The translations under genes and the position numbers were made by a program. 64,000 bases of DNA from Microbulbifer agarilyticus (lineage in GTDB: Bacteria > Pseudomonadota > Gammaproteobacteria > Pseudomonadales > Cellvibrionaceae), in assembly GCF_001999945.1 (NCBI RefSeq), contig NZ_CP019650.1, forward strand, positions 2,046,001-2,110,000. The letters are read 5' to 3'. Below the pieces are notes generated by a model. The model had not been told where the DNA came from. It did no database searches and was given only the letters and a program-made list of their open reading frames with translations. Below are positions 24,380 through 33,794 of this stretch, one piece after another. Each line of letters opens with the position of its first letter. Within the stretch, counting starts at the first letter, position 1.

Positions 24380-25624
24380 ATGGCTATTCCACACCCCGTT
24401 CCACTCTATCCCACGTACAGTGAGCTCAAAGATCTGAGCTTCAACAATTACCCGGACCTCAACAAGTTTCTGCAGGATGGCGATTCCTGGTGGGTGCCGC
24501 ATTGGCTATGGGGCCAGGAGTTTCTCTCTTACACGGGCCGTAACAAGTCTGAACATACCTATACACGCTTTCGCAACGAAACCGAGCGCTTTCTCCTGTG
24601 GCTGTTCCTGGTCAAAGGTGTACCCATGGAGCGGCTACGCAAAGCGGACATTCTCGAATACGCAGATTTCTGCTGGCAGCCACCGGTTGATTGGATCTGC
24701 CTGGCGAACCACGAGAAGTTTCAGTTCAACAATGGTCGTTTTGTGGCCAATACTGCCTGGGCGCCATTCAAGCTGAAAGTACCGAAAAACCTCGAAAATA
24801 CGAATTCTGAGCCGGATAAGCGCAAATACAAGCCATCTCAACAGACTTTGACGGCGACCTTTACCGGAATCATCGCATTCTATAAGTATTTGATGAATGA
24901 AGAGCATCTATATGGAAACCCCGCCCAAATCGCCAAGCGGGATTGCCGGCATTTCATCAAGGATGCCCAGGTCAAAGAAGTCCGACGCTTAACCGAGGCC
25001 CAGTGGCAATACGTATTTGATGTTGCGCTGACGATGGCCGATGAAGACCCAATCTACGAACGTAGCCTGTTTGTTATCTGTGCCTTAAAGACATTGTTTC
25101 TGCGGATATCTGAGCTGTCAGAGCGTCCACAATGGAGCCCGATTATGAGCCACTTCTGGCAGGACACTGATGGCAACTGGTGGTTGAAGATTTTTGGTAA
25201 AGGCCGGAAATTGCGTGATATCACCGTACCAGACAGTTTTATCCCGTTTTTAAAGCGCTACCGGGCCTACCGGGGCATGAGCCCTTTTCCGTCAGCTGGC
25301 GAGAATCAGCCAATCGTCGAAAAGATTCGCGGTCAGGGCGGCATGACTTCACGACAGCTTACCCGTGTTGTGCAGCAGGTATTCGATCGCGCCTACGAAG
25401 AGATGCGCCAGGCAGAGGGCGAAGATCACGCGTACAAATTGAAGGAAGCCTCCAGTCATTGGTTACGCCACACTGGGGCGAGCATGGAGGTCGAGCGCGG
25501 CCGTGCACTTAAAGATCTATCAGAGGACTTGGGGCACTCAAGTATGGCCACAACGGATACGATTTATGTCCACACCGAGAGCAAGGTGCGCGCAAAGAGT
25601 GGAAAACAGCGGGATGTGAAGTGA
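24380..25624 (+). CDS. Tyrosine site-specific recombinase
   Basis: 414 aa. The N-terminal core-binding (SAM-like) domain covers roughly residues 45-180 and includes a long insert (PPVDWICLANHEKFQFNNG). The catalytic domain has Arg in TLFLRISEL, Lys in FGKGRKLRD, HxxR in SHWLRHTGAS, His in LGHSSMATT and the nucleophile Tyr in TIYVHTE. The extra helix that marks integron integrases is not evident, so it is more like a XerC/D- or island-type recombinase. No att site, tRNA or phage gene is adjacent. It could mobilise part of the upstream accessory region or be an orphan. Confidence 0.9.
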   Translation: MAIPHPVPLYPTYSELKDLSFNNYPDLNKFLQDGDSWWVPHWLWGQEFLSYTGRNKSEHTYTRFRNETERFLLWLFLVKGVPMERLRKADILEYADFCWQPPVDWICLANHEKFQFNNGRFVANTAWAPFKLKVPKNLENTNSEPDKRKYKPSQQTLTATFTGIIAFYKYLMNEEHLYGNPAQIAKRDCRHFIKDAQVKEVRRLTEAQWQYVFDVALTMADEDPIYERSLFVICALKTLFLRISELSERPQWSPIMSHFWQDTDGNWWLKIFGKGRKLRDITVPDSFIPFLKRYRAYRGMSPFPSAGENQPIVEKIRGQGGMTSRQLTRVVQQVFDRAYEEMRQAEGEDHAYKLKEASSHWLRHTGASMEVERGRALKDLSEDLGHSSMATTDTIYVHTESKVRAKSGKQRDVK

Positions 25625-25651
25625 GCCTGGCTACTTGTTTTTACGAATCGG

Positions 25652-25694
25652 CCTGGCCTATTCCGCGTTAATATGCGGGAACAGGCCAGGTTTT
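25652..25694. terminator. Hairpin between the recombinase and ccdA-like gene (convergent genes)
   Basis: CCTGGCCT(a)TTCCGC pairs with GCGG(g)AA(c)AGGCCAGG around an AT-rich loop, followed by TTTT on the plus strand. It is suitably placed to end transcription from both sides. Confidence 0.75.
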
Positions 25695-25717
25695 AAATGG
25701 CGAAAAAAACTACCCAG

Positions 25718-26431
25718 TTACAGGGAGAGTGCCCAATCCGGCAGGATACCGAGGGCAAATGCCTCGAGAACCTTGTCCATACCAGTCAGGACCATGACGC
25801 CCAAAATCAGGAGTAGTACGCCCAAGACCTTTTTCGCACGTTCGCCGTTGGTCATGATGCCGCCGCGCCAGCGATCCAGCAACCGGCCTGACAGGTAGGC
25901 CGCTACCAGTAACGCAGATGCGGTGCCGACACCGAATACAAACATCACCAGAAAGGCAGTCGGTACCTGCTGCCCTACAGAGGCAAGGGCGATGGCCGCG
26001 CCGAGCGTTGGACCGACGCAGGGCAGCCAAACAAGGCCCAGTAGAGCACCCATAAAGAACTGCCCTGCTCCACTATTTTCTGTCGAGTTATTGTTGGCGC
26101 CGAAACGACTCGTAAGCCGTGACAACTGCCCGCTCAGCCAATATCCCAAACGCGGAATAATCAGCGTTAAAGCGACGAAAACTAACAAAACGGCTGCGAA
26201 ATTTCGGTAGGCGACGGGGTCGAGACCGAGGTTAATCAGCAGTAAAGTGAGTACGGTGCCCGCTATAGCAAAAGCGCAAGCGAGGCCGAGGGACATAAAT
26301 AGCGGACCGCGACGCCCACCAGTGCTCGACGAGGTCATGACCACTGGGACCAGGGGCCAGACACATGGAGATAAGATCCCCACGATTCCCGCAATAAACG
26401 CCAGCGGAATTGCTGCAAACTCCAATCCCAT
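25718..26431 (-). CDS. CcdA/DsbD-type thiol electron transporter (membrane)
   Basis: 237 aa with six membrane segments. The two redox Cys motifs of the CcdA/DsbD transmembrane domain are present: SPCVWPLVP near residue 22 and WLPCVGPT near residue 136. It moves electrons from cytoplasmic thioredoxin to a periplasmic partner. The start ATG overlaps the stop of the upstream thioredoxin gene by one base (TAATG), so the two behave as a split DsbD-like system. It may serve cytochrome c maturation or another periplasmic thiol pathway; no ccm genes are in the window. Confidence 0.88.
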   Translation of the reverse strand: MGLEFAAIPLAFIAGIVGILSPCVWPLVPVVMTSSSTGGRRGPLFMSLGLACAFAIAGTVLTLLLINLGLDPVAYRNFAAVLLVFVALTLIIPRLGYWLSGQLSRLTSRFGANNNSTENSGAGQFFMGALLGLVWLPCVGPTLGAAIALASVGQQVPTAFLVMFVFGVGTASALLVAAYLSGRLLDRWRGGIMTNGERAKKVLGVLLLILGVMVLTGMDKVLEAFALGILPDWALSL

Positions 26432-26850
26432 TAGGAGTTGCCCTTGCTGGCCTGCGCAACAGCTTGATCGATTTTATCTGCGATTACTTCCAAACGTGTT
26501 TCGGCAACACTGAACCAGGTCTGTTTATCGCCAGCGAATAATACAAGCGTTGACTGTCGTGGTGCACGGAAGTGGCGTACCCAGTCTTTGTCTGCATCAA
26601 AATCGACGATCAATACATGAAATTTCTTGTCCGGGTTGTTTTCACGGTATTCCTGCAAGACTTTCTGTTGCTTTGCGCAGGTTGGACACCAGTCCGCGAA
26701 TACGTCAATCAGTACGACTTCACCGGCAGCACGCAGTTCGTTAAAGCGCTCTTCGGTGAATGGCTCTTTGTCGGCAGCGGTAGCCGTAGATACCAGGCAA
26801 AACATGAGAGTGAGTAAGGCAAACAGCTGCTTAAAGGGTGATAGCGACAT
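26431..26850 (-). CDS. Periplasmic thioredoxin-like protein
   Basis: 139 aa with a signal peptide (MSLSPFKQLFALLTLMFCLVSTATA). The thioredoxin domain has the redox centre DWCPTCAKQQ near residue 54 and a cis-Pro region at RQSTLVLF. It most likely receives electrons from the coupled CcdA-like protein and reduces a periplasmic target. It resembles the C-terminal domain of DsbD. It is first in the two-gene operon. Confidence 0.87.
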   Translation of the reverse strand: MSLSPFKQLFALLTLMFCLVSTATAADKEPFTEERFNELRAAGEVVLIDVFADWCPTCAKQQKVLQEYRENNPDKKFHVLIVDFDADKDWVRHFRAPRQSTLVLFAGDKQTWFSVAETRLEVIADKIDQAVAQASKGNS

Positions 26851-27084
26851 GTAGGTAGCTTCCTTTGGTTATCTCAGAACAGGGTTGGCGTGACAGTCGG
26901 AGGGGCTATTAGGCACACCTATCACGCGGATTCCCCAATTGGTCGTGCGGCTAGCGAGGTTTCTTACACTTACTGGCAAAAAAATATGACGGGCAAGGAA
27001 TTGGATGGGGCGAGCCGTTTTATGGCTGGAGGTAGTGCGATTGGTTGGGTGGGAAGCGGGCGTCCGGAGGGTAAAGTAGGTGCC

Positions 27085-28014
27085 CTACTTCACTGTCTTG
27101 GATACGCGCATCTTCTTATCGCGGGCCTGATCGAGCTGGTCACAGACCAGCTGCATGCCATCCAGAACACGCATCGTGTGGCGCTGAATGATATCTGGCG
27201 GTACATGATAGAGATTGTTGAGCTGTACCGCCGTGAGCCCCGAGTAGCGTTTCCAGTCATCCAGAGATTGAGGGCGTGATTCGCCCAGTCCGCTGGCGAT
27301 AATGACATCTGGATCTCGATCCAGTACCGATTCGACGCTGATTTGGGGCGCCAGCACGATGGCGTCTTCATAGGCATTACGGCCACCACAGGCCTCAATG
27401 ACATTACTGATTAGGTGATCCCCATTCAGCGTCTGCAGCGGCTTGTGCCAAACCTGATATAGAACGCTCACTTGTGTTTTGTCTTCGCTATCGCGCATCA
27501 GTTCGTGCAGGCGACGGGTCCAGTCATCGGCCGCTCGTTCCGCAACACCACTGGTGCCGGCGATTTCGCCAAAGGTGCGAACGTTACTTGCAATATCTTC
27601 CAGAGATTTGGTTTCAGTGACGAACACCGTGAAGCCGAGTTCCCTCAGCTTTTCTATCTTGCGGCTGCCTGTGCCGGACGACCAAGCGACAATAAGGTCG
27701 GGCTTTAGTACAAGCAGTGCTTCGTAATTGATGAGTTGATAGTTGCCGATTTCGGGTAGTTGGCGCGCTGCTTCGGGGTAATCACTGCCAATCGCCGCGA
27801 TGAGCTTGTCCCCTGCTCCTGCACTGTAGATGTTTTCAACAATGCTCGGGGCGAGTGCCACGATACGTTCTGCAGGCTGCTTAAGCTCCAGCCACACACC
27901 ATCTGCGCCTTGCACACGTATTGGGGGATTTGTAGCAGGATTACTGCCATACACGCTGCTCGCGCTCGCAACGATCCAGGTGGCAATTACCAGTCTAAGA
28001 ATTGTACGTAGCAT
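27085..28014 (-). CDS. btuF: Cobalamin-binding periplasmic protein BtuF-like
   Basis: About 309 aa with a signal peptide (MLRTILRLVIATWIVASASSVYG). It belongs to the helical-backbone substrate-binding family of B12/iron-siderophore importers: RIVALAPSIVENIYSAGAGDKLIAA, NYEALLVLKPDLIVAW, and YQVWHKPLQTLNGDHLISNVIEACGG. Cobalamin is favoured over iron by the operon (btuB, btuR and cobQ upstream, riboswitch in the leader). An alternative ATG at 28032 would overlap cobQ; the ATG at 28014 lies just after its stop. No btuC or btuD permease genes follow in this window. Confidence 0.88.
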   Translation of the reverse strand: MLRTILRLVIATWIVASASSVYGSNPATNPPIRVQGADGVWLELKQPAERIVALAPSIVENIYSAGAGDKLIAAIGSDYPEAARQLPEIGNYQLINYEALLVLKPDLIVAWSSGTGSRKIEKLRELGFTVFVTETKSLEDIASNVRTFGEIAGTSGVAERAADDWTRRLHELMRDSEDKTQVSVLYQVWHKPLQTLNGDHLISNVIEACGGRNAYEDAIVLAPQISVESVLDRDPDVIIASGLGESRPQSLDDWKRYSGLTAVQLNNLYHVPPDIIQRHTMRVLDGMQLVCDQLDQARDKKMRVSKTVK

Positions 28015-28018
28015 TGCT

Positions 28019-29530
28019 TTACGAGTCCTCATTACTTTGATGAGCAAGTTCCGAGGAGCAAGTTTCAAATTTTTCGAGCCAATCCTTGCACATATGCTCG
28101 TCGACCACATCCGCGAGACGGTCCAGTTGGTGTTGTCGATGATCCGTCAGGTTTACCGCAGCGCTAGAGTCCAGTCCGGCCCATTGCAATATGGCCTGCT
28201 GGATGCCAGGTAGGTCGAACAGGCCGTGAACGTAGGTAGCAAGGACCTGGTTGTCGGCACTGACGGCCCCTTCCGGCCGCATCTCGTTTTCATCCCGAAT
28301 AAGGATGGCCGGGTTGTTCAGCCCATTTCCTTGTGAAACACCGCAATGGATTTCATAGCCCTGAAGGGGTATGTCGGTGGTGCTCTCGTTTAGGGCAAGT
28401 ACACCGGAAACATTCTTGAGGGCTTTTTGCGGGGTAAGGGTCGTCGTGTAGTCGAGATAGCCGAAGCCCCCTTCTGTACCGGGCTTGTCTTCGATGCCTT
28501 CCGGATCACATACGGTACGCCCAAGCATTTGCAGCCCGCCGCATATGCCAATGAGTTTGCCCCCGTAGCGCAGGTGTCGATCCAGTTGGGATTGCCACTT
28601 ATTTCCTTTCAGGTGGTTAAGGTCAGCACGTACATTTTTGCTACCCGGCAAGATAACAAGGTCGCACTCAGGCAGTCGCTCGCGCACGCTCACAAACTGC
28701 AAATCCACTTCTGGATGCAAACGCAAGGTGTCAAAGTCGGTGTGATTACTGATGCGGGGCAATACGGGTACAACAACTTTCAATTTCGTATCGCGACGCG
28801 CTTGCTGGGTGCTGATTGCGTCTTCTGCATCGAGATACAAATCATGTAGATACGGGAGTACACCGAGCACCGGCTTACCGGTGCGTTGTTCCAGCCAATC
28901 CAGACCCGACTGCAATAGCGCCAGGTCACCACGGAATCGGTTGATGACAAATCCCACAACACGATTACGTTCAGATTGCGAAAGTAATTCGAGCGTACCT
29001 ACGAGGTGCGCGAATACGCCGCCGCGATCGATGTCGGCAATGAGAACTACAGGGCAATCGACGGCCTCAGCGAAACCCATGTTGGCAATATCGTTATCGC
29101 GAAGGTTGATTTCAGCAGGGCTCCCTGCACCCTCAACCAGAACCAAGTCGTATTGATCTTTGAGCCTTGCGAAGGACTCCAGCACCGCATTCTTCGCGGT
29201 CAGTTTGTATTCGTGATAATCCAGTGCCTGCATGTTGCCAAGCACTTTGCCTTGGATAATCACTTGCGCGCCGGTATCGGATGCGGGCTTCAGCAATACC
29301 GGGTTCATGTCCGTATGGGGTTCAACACCGCAGGCCTGTGCCTGTAATGCTTGTGCGCGACCGATCTCGCCGCCATCGGTAGTGACCGCACTATTTAACG
29401 CCATGTTTTGCGGCTTGAAAGGGGCAACCCGTATACCCCTACGGGCAAAAAGACGGCCGAGTGCACCTACCAGGGTGCTCTTGCCTGCGTCTGAAGTTGT
29501 CCCTTGGATCATTAAGGCGCGCATGTTCAA
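28019..29530 (-). CDS. cobQ: Cobyric acid synthase CobQ
   Basis: 503 aa, the normal size. It amidates the corrin side chains (b, d, e, g) of adenosylcobyrinic acid a,c-diamide using glutamine and ATP. The N-terminal ATPase domain opens with [19 protein letters not shown]. The C-terminal glutamine amidotransferase has GSKNVRADL, the Cys nucleophile in [12 protein letters not shown] and the His in YVHGLFD. It is in the B12 operon between btuR and btuF. No other corrin-ring genes are in the window, so it may serve corrinoid salvage or a pathway completed elsewhere. Confidence 0.95.
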   Translation of the reverse strand: MNMRALMIQGTTSDAGKSTLVGALGRLFARRGIRVAPFKPQNMALNSAVTTDGGEIGRAQALQAQACGVEPHTDMNPVLLKPASDTGAQVIIQGKVLGNMQALDYHEYKLTAKNAVLESFARLKDQYDLVLVEGAGSPAEINLRDNDIANMGFAEAVDCPVVLIADIDRGGVFAHLVGTLELLSQSERNRVVGFVINRFRGDLALLQSGLDWLEQRTGKPVLGVLPYLHDLYLDAEDAISTQQARRDTKLKVVVPVLPRISNHTDFDTLRLHPEVDLQFVSVRERLPECDLVILPGSKNVRADLNHLKGNKWQSQLDRHLRYGGKLIGICGGLQMLGRTVCDPEGIEDKPGTEGGFGYLDYTTTLTPQKALKNVSGVLALNESTTDIPLQGYEIHCGVSQGNGLNNPAILIRDENEMRPEGAVSADNQVLATYVHGLFDLPGIQQAILQWAGLDSSAAVNLTDHRQHQLDRLADVVDEHMCKDWLEKFETCSSELAHQSNEDS

Positions 29531-29539
29531 TTTTCTGCG

Positions 29540-30160
29540 TTAGTAGTCGACGCCCTTTCGCGCCTTAATCCCGGCCTTGAATGCGTGCTTGATATCTTTC
29601 ACTTCGGAAACGGTATCCATAATTTCCTGTAACGCGCTGCCACCGCCGCGCCCGGTAACCACCACACTTTGCTCCGAGGGTCTCTGTTTCAGGGCATTCA
29701 GGACCATATCCTGATCCAGGTATTTGTATCCCAGCATATAGGTCAGTTCGTCGAGGACAACCAGGTCATAACTTGCGTCTTGCAATAGTTCCGCAGCTAC
29801 TGCCCAGGTTTTTTCCGCTTCCGCGATGTCTCCTGTGCGGTCCTGGGTATTCCAGGTAAAACCAGTGCCCATCTGGTACAAGGTAACGTCCGGGCAGTGA
29901 TTTTTCAGATAGAGTTCCTCGCCCGAAAGCTGTGCGCCCTTAATGAACTGTACTACGCCGACTTTATGGCCGTAGCCGAGCGCACGGATGACCATGCCAA
30001 AAGCAGAACTTGACTTGCCTTTACCATTACCGGTCAGCAGGATCGATACACCCCGCTCGGTACTGGCGGCAGCGATGTTTGCGTCCACCTTGGCTTTTTG
30101 CTTCTGCATGGCTTTCTTATGCCGTGCATTTTTGTCTTGCTGTTCTTCCGACATGGTCAT
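29540..30160 (-). CDS. btuR: Cob(I)alamin adenosyltransferase BtuR/CobO
   Basis: 206 aa. Transfers the adenosyl group of ATP to reduced corrinoids to make adenosylcobalamin. The P-loop is GNGKGKSSSAFG near residue 44, and the Asp/Glu motif LVVLDELTYMLGYKYLD follows. A Lys/Gln-rich N-terminal extension (RHKKAMQKQKAKV) is typical of the CobA/CobO group. It lies nine bases from cobQ and 24 bases after btuB, so it is part of the riboswitch-controlled operon. The start could also be two codons later. Confidence 0.93.
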   Translation of the reverse strand: MTMSEEQQDKNARHKKAMQKQKAKVDANIAAASTERGVSILLTGNGKGKSSSAFGMVIRALGYGHKVGVVQFIKGAQLSGEELYLKNHCPDVTLYQMGTGFTWNTQDRTGDIAEAEKTWAVAAELLQDASYDLVVLDELTYMLGYKYLDQDMVLNALKQRPSEQSVVVTGRGGGSALQEIMDTVSEVKDIKHAFKAGIKARKGVDY

Positions 30161-30184
30161 CTCTATCTGGTTGTCGCTTTATGA

Positions 30185-32023
30185 TCAGTAGCGCAGCTCA
30201 ACACCGGCGTAGGCAGCGCGTTCCGCGGTATTAAAGCCGGCGGCCTCCACGTATTCTTCATCGAGCAGGTTTTCTGCACGGACATAGATGGTGGCGGTAT
30301 TGTTGAGTTGGTATCGCAGGCTGGCATCGACTACCTGGTAGTCATCCATGTCCGAGCCATCAATATCGATCGCATCGATGCTCGTGCGTGTGTTCAGCGC
30401 GACACTCAGTGCTTCCATGGGTGTATAGGTTACCCCGAGGTTTGCCATGTGCTGAGGGCGGCGCGGCCGTGCGATGTCGTCTGTCGTTTCTGCATCGGTG
30501 TAGGTGTAGTTTGCTGAAAGCGAAAGGGCTTCACTTAACGTCACCGCACTGATGAGCTCCACGCCGCGCGACTCACTGCGGCCACCCTGGCGGTAGCTAT
30601 AATCGGCGAGGTTGAACCAGATTTCGTCGTCCACAATTTGATCGAACAAGACAAACTCAAGGTGTAGCGCATCTTGATAGAAGTACTCAGCGCCCACATC
30701 AAGGCCCCGGCTTTCTTCGGGTGTGAGTGCCGGGAGATCGGGGTAGTAGTTGCGGTTATAGTTTATTTCCGAAAGGCTTGGCGCGCGGAAGCCAGTACCA
30801 TAGCTCGCTTTCAGTTTGAGCGAACCGTCACCGATCTCATCGAAAACGTAAGCCGCACTTGCACGGAAGCTGTTATGGCTACCGAAGTCTGAATTGTCGT
30901 CGTGTCGCAGGCCGAGGGTAACAAAAGCCTGCTCGGAAATGCTGCCCTGATATTCGGAATATGCCGCCCACTGATCACGGGACAGGTCGAGAGAAGTGTC
31001 TTCGCGTCGTTCTAACCCGTAAACCACGCCGTGGTTGCCAGTGATACTCGCGTTTCCATTCAGATTTAGCTGCTCACGTTCACCTTCTACCTGGTAAGAC
31101 GCAACGCCCTCCGTAAAGTAGCTTCTGGTGAGGTCAGATTGGGTATACGCCAACTCATGCTGAGTGTTGTCGCTGTTGTGGGCCAGGCTGAGACGCTGAT
31201 TTTTTTGCTCAAATTCAGACGCGCAGTCATCGACCTGAGGTGAAAAGCCACAGCGATCGTACTCTGATGTTGCGTTTGTATCCCGTACTACGGCTTCGAC
31301 GCGCCACTGCTCAGTAAAATTGAAACCAACGCGTGAATGTACGGTACCGTTGTTGTAGCCGTCGTCATCTTTTAGCAAGACGTCGCCAGTACTGGTGTTG
31401 AAGCCGTCGGTATAGGCCTTTGCGGCTGACACATAAAAGTCTGCACGCCCGATAGAGCCAGCGCTACTCAGGTTGTAGCGGTGAGAGTCGAAACTTCCCG
31501 CTTCCGCGCCCGCATTAAATTCGATTTCGCCACTGTCTTTACGCGTTGAAATGTCCAGGACACCGCCAGCATCCGCGCCGTACAGCATACCCTGGGGACC
31601 ACGCAGTAACTCTACTCGGGCCAGGTTGCTGCTAAGAATATGCTCTACATGGGCACCGCCCTGGGTGCTTGTAGGGTCGGATACGTCGATGCCGTCAATT
31701 CGCACCAGGGTGCGGAAGCCAGATTCCCCACGGACTTGTAGCGAGGTGGTTTTACCCATACCGCCAGTGTTGGAAACGGAGACAGAAGGTACGCTGCGAA
31801 GAACTTCATACAAAGAGGAATAGCCGCGAGCCTTGATTTGCTCCTCATCGAGCGCCGTTACCGAAGTGGCAACATGTCGCAGCGGTGTAGCCTGACGCGA
31901 GCTCACAACGATCACCGTTTCTAAGCTCGGAATTGATGTGGCTTCTTTTTCGTCAGAAGACTGCGCGAGCACAGGTGCGCTGCTAGCGGCCAATATGGCC
32001 GAGGAAAGTAAGATCTTATTCAA
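30185..32023 (-). CDS. btuB: Outer-membrane cobalamin receptor BtuB (TonB-dependent)
   Basis: About 612 aa. A signal peptide is followed by a TonB-box-like ETVIVVSS, the plug domain (ATSVTALDEEQIKARGYSSLYEVLRSVPSVSV) and a beta-barrel ending in the usual aromatic strand (AGVELRY). It imports cobalamin across the outer membrane with TonB energy. No ATG start exists: an in-frame ATG upstream is cut off by a TAG. TTG at 32023, six bases after AGGGG, is the best start (TTG at 32029 is too close). A cobalamin riboswitch lies in its leader, so it should be repressed by B12. Confidence 0.93.
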   Translation of the reverse strand: MNKILLSSAILAASSAPVLAQSSDEKEATSIPSLETVIVVSSRQATPLRHVATSVTALDEEQIKARGYSSLYEVLRSVPSVSVSNTGGMGKTTSLQVRGESGFRTLVRIDGIDVSDPTSTQGGAHVEHILSSNLARVELLRGPQGMLYGADAGGVLDISTRKDSGEIEFNAGAEAGSFDSHRYNLSSAGSIGRADFYVSAAKAYTDGFNTSTGDVLLKDDDGYNNGTVHSRVGFNFTEQWRVEAVVRDTNATSEYDRCGFSPQVDDCASEFEQKNQRLSLAHNSDNTQHELAYTQSDLTRSYFTEGVASYQVEGEREQLNLNGNASITGNHGVVYGLERREDTSLDLSRDQWAAYSEYQGSISEQAFVTLGLRHDDNSDFGSHNSFRASAAYVFDEIGDGSLKLKASYGTGFRAPSLSEINYNRNYYPDLPALTPEESRGLDVGAEYFYQDALHLEFVLFDQIVDDEIWFNLADYSYRQGGRSESRGVELISAVTLSEALSLSANYTYTDAETTDDIARPRRPQHMANLGVTYTPMEALSVALNTRTSIDAIDIDGSDMDDYQVVDASLRYQLNNTATIYVRAENLLDEEYVEAAGFNTAERAAYAGVELRY

Positions 32024-32140
32024 GTTCAACCCCTAGGGACAAAAGCACATGGGATCGAGGGAGGAATAGCAAAACACCACACATGCGCGTGGAAAAAGGT
32101 CTTGCCGGATGGTAGCCCTCCGCTCCATCGTGGTTCGATT

Positions 32141-32286
32141 AGAGGCCGGTATCGGGCTTACCACTTCTGGCCATTAAAGATAGAAGTGGATCACCGTTGC
32201 GGGGGCAGCGCCGGAATTCCGGACTTCCCGTTTAACCTTCCCAACCTGTCGGCGTGTGGCCGAATAGACAGGTAGAAGGCACCTCA
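32141..32286 (-). ncRNA. Cobalamin riboswitch (B12 element) leading btuB
   Basis: Read on the minus strand, the conserved blocks occur in order: GAGGTGCCTTC (32286-32276), TTAAACGGGAA, GGAATTCCGGCGCTG, then CCCCGCAACGGTGA, and finally the B12 box variant AAGCCCGATACCGGCC (near 32158-32143). The order and spacing match adenosylcobalamin riboswitches. The gap of about 115 bases to the btuB start has no clear T-run terminator, so control may be at translation initiation near AGGGG-TTG. Confidence 0.93.
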
Positions 32287-32388
32287 GATCGCGGGTGCGA
32301 CGTTAGGGGAAAGGGACTGTGAAGTCAATGGTTGGTCGGGCTGGGTACGGTAGCGCACTGCCCGACCGATAAGTATCGCGGTGGGGTT

Positions 32389-32952
32389 TTACCTTGGTGG
32401 CTCGACCACCTCGTAGACCACTTGTGAGCCGGCATACTTTGGCCGGTACCAGGTATTGCTGCAGTTTTCATAGGTCACGCCATTGACGCTAACTGCGGTG
32501 CAAGATTGGGGCAGTGAGTAAACCCAGGCCCCCGCAGCCGCAGTAGCTGTGGCGCCAGCCGCCGCACCCGCCCAATATCCGGGCCAGTATGGATGGCGTG
32601 GGTGATGATGGCCACCACCGCCGTGATGCCCTCCACCACCATGATGCCCCCCTCCACCATGGTGCCCGCCACCACCATGTTCTGGAGTGGGCCGCAAGCG
32701 CTCCTCAGGTCGAAGCTCCCGTCGCAAATCAGGCCGGGGGCCGTGATATGCGGTCCCATCTCTAAGCCCGGGCTCGGGGCGAAACCCACCGCGGAAATGC
32801 GGAGCGATATTCATAAAGCCACCACCAAAATGCATACCGCCCGCGTGAAATCCTGGGCGGGCGCCGGCATCGGGTGCAATGCTCAACAAGCCGGCGAGTA
32901 TCGCACTACTGGCGATGCCCCCGTGTATGAATCGCTTCAATGTGCGTGTCAT
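32389..32952 (-). CDS. Secreted His/Gly-rich protein with (GGGGHH) repeats
   Basis: 187 aa with a signal peptide (ILAGLLSIAPDAGA). The centre (about residues 92-118) contains four tandem GGGGHH units ending in HHHP, a likely metal-binding stretch. A hydrophobic AGAAAGATATAAAGA segment follows, then a C-terminal part with two Cys (SCTAVSVNGVTYENC) and aromatic residues, as in small surface proteins with a VNGVTYY-like tail. The start overlaps the stop of the DUF2092 gene (ATGA), so the two are co-translated. I do not know a specific function. Confidence 0.78.
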   Translation of the reverse strand: MTRTLKRFIHGGIASSAILAGLLSIAPDAGARPGFHAGGMHFGGGFMNIAPHFRGGFRPEPGLRDGTAYHGPRPDLRRELRPEERLRPTPEHGGGGHHGGGGHHGGGGHHGGGGHHHPRHPYWPGYWAGAAAGATATAAAGAWVYSLPQSCTAVSVNGVTYENCSNTWYRPKYAGSQVVYEVVEPPR

Positions 32953-33794
32953 TGGCCGGCCTCCGGTGCGGGTTGAATTTTGTTGAACGTGATGGGCTTC
33001 AGATCGCTGGACAAATGTGGCGAAAACATCGTGTCATTGATTGAGCTTGCATCACGCCAGTGCACTTCGGCAGTAAATTGGGGCTTTTCTGGAAGGTGGT
33101 TATTGGTGGTGATCAGCTTCATAGGCAGGCGCTTGTCACCGGTCGTGATCCAGATTTCCCAATCCAGACCGCCGCTATGCAGGGCCCAGTGCTCGACAGC
33201 TTTGCCATCCAGCGTGGTTTCACCCATACGTTTCGCTTTCTTGAGGTCGATTTTGCGCGCTTCGGGGGTTCCCCATTCCAGCAAGTCGACGACGGGTATC
33301 TCGATACCGTAGTCTTTGGCCGTCTTGATCAGCACCTCACGGGTGCTCGCAGATGCCGGCAGCTGTCCGTAGTAGCCATCTTTTTTGGCGATGACAGTGA
33401 ACTGATTGCCATCGTGGTAGAACTGTCGTTCCATGGTGTCCGTCTTTAGGTCGACGAACAAGTGGTCCGGGCGTTCGAAGCGTACCGACGCGGTGCCGTT
33501 GACGGCCATCTTTTTGCCTTTACCAGTGATCACATCCGTGACCATCTTGATGTCATAGGCAAGTTTCTGCTGGCTGGCGAGGGTTTTTCCCATCGCATTG
33601 AGCGCTTCATAGGCGGCCTTAATAGATGCCTGATCGCTTTGAACAGCATTTTCGGCCTGAGACGCATGTCGGCCAATTGCAGCGAATACGGATGGTGTCG
33701 TGGCGGCACCAATGCCTGTGATGAGTGCAGCTCCCAGGGCAACGGTGATAAGTCGTTGCCCTGACCGTCGAGCGCGCTTGCTCGGGTTGTTCAT
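32949..33794 (-). CDS. DUF2092 (LolA-like fold) periplasmic protein
   Basis: 281 aa with an N-terminal signal (LITVALGAALITGIGAATTPSVFA). The body follows the DUF2092 pattern: LNAMGKTLASQQKLAYDIKMVTDVI, VNGTASVRFERPDHLFVDLKTDTMERQFYHDGNQFTVI, and DWEIWITTGDKRLPMKLITT. The fold resembles LolA/LolB, so a lipid or hydrophobic ligand is possible. It lies upstream of, and overlaps by four bases, the His/Gly-rich gene; this pairing recurs in my memory of related proteobacterial genomes but I cannot verify it here. Confidence 0.84.
   Translation of the reverse strand: MNNPSKRARRSGQRLITVALGAALITGIGAATTPSVFAAIGRHASQAENAVQSDQASIKAAYEALNAMGKTLASQQKLAYDIKMVTDVITGKGKKMAVNGTASVRFERPDHLFVDLKTDTMERQFYHDGNQFTVIAKKDGYYGQLPASASTREVLIKTAKDYGIEIPVVDLLEWGTPEARKIDLKKAKRMGETTLDGKAVEHWALHSGGLDWEIWITTGDKRLPMKLITTNNHLPEKPQFTAEVHWRDASSINDTMFSPHLSSDLKPITFNKIQPAPEAGQ

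Noticed and set aside
24380..25624. Tyrosine recombinase considered as the integron integrase for the array
   Set aside because: It lies 11 kb beyond the end of the array, the additional helix typical of integron integrases is not evident, and it is not beside an attI-like site.
26890..27279. 129-aa plus-strand frame between thioredoxin and btuF
   Set aside because: Half of it is antisense to btuF, and its composition is not protein-like.
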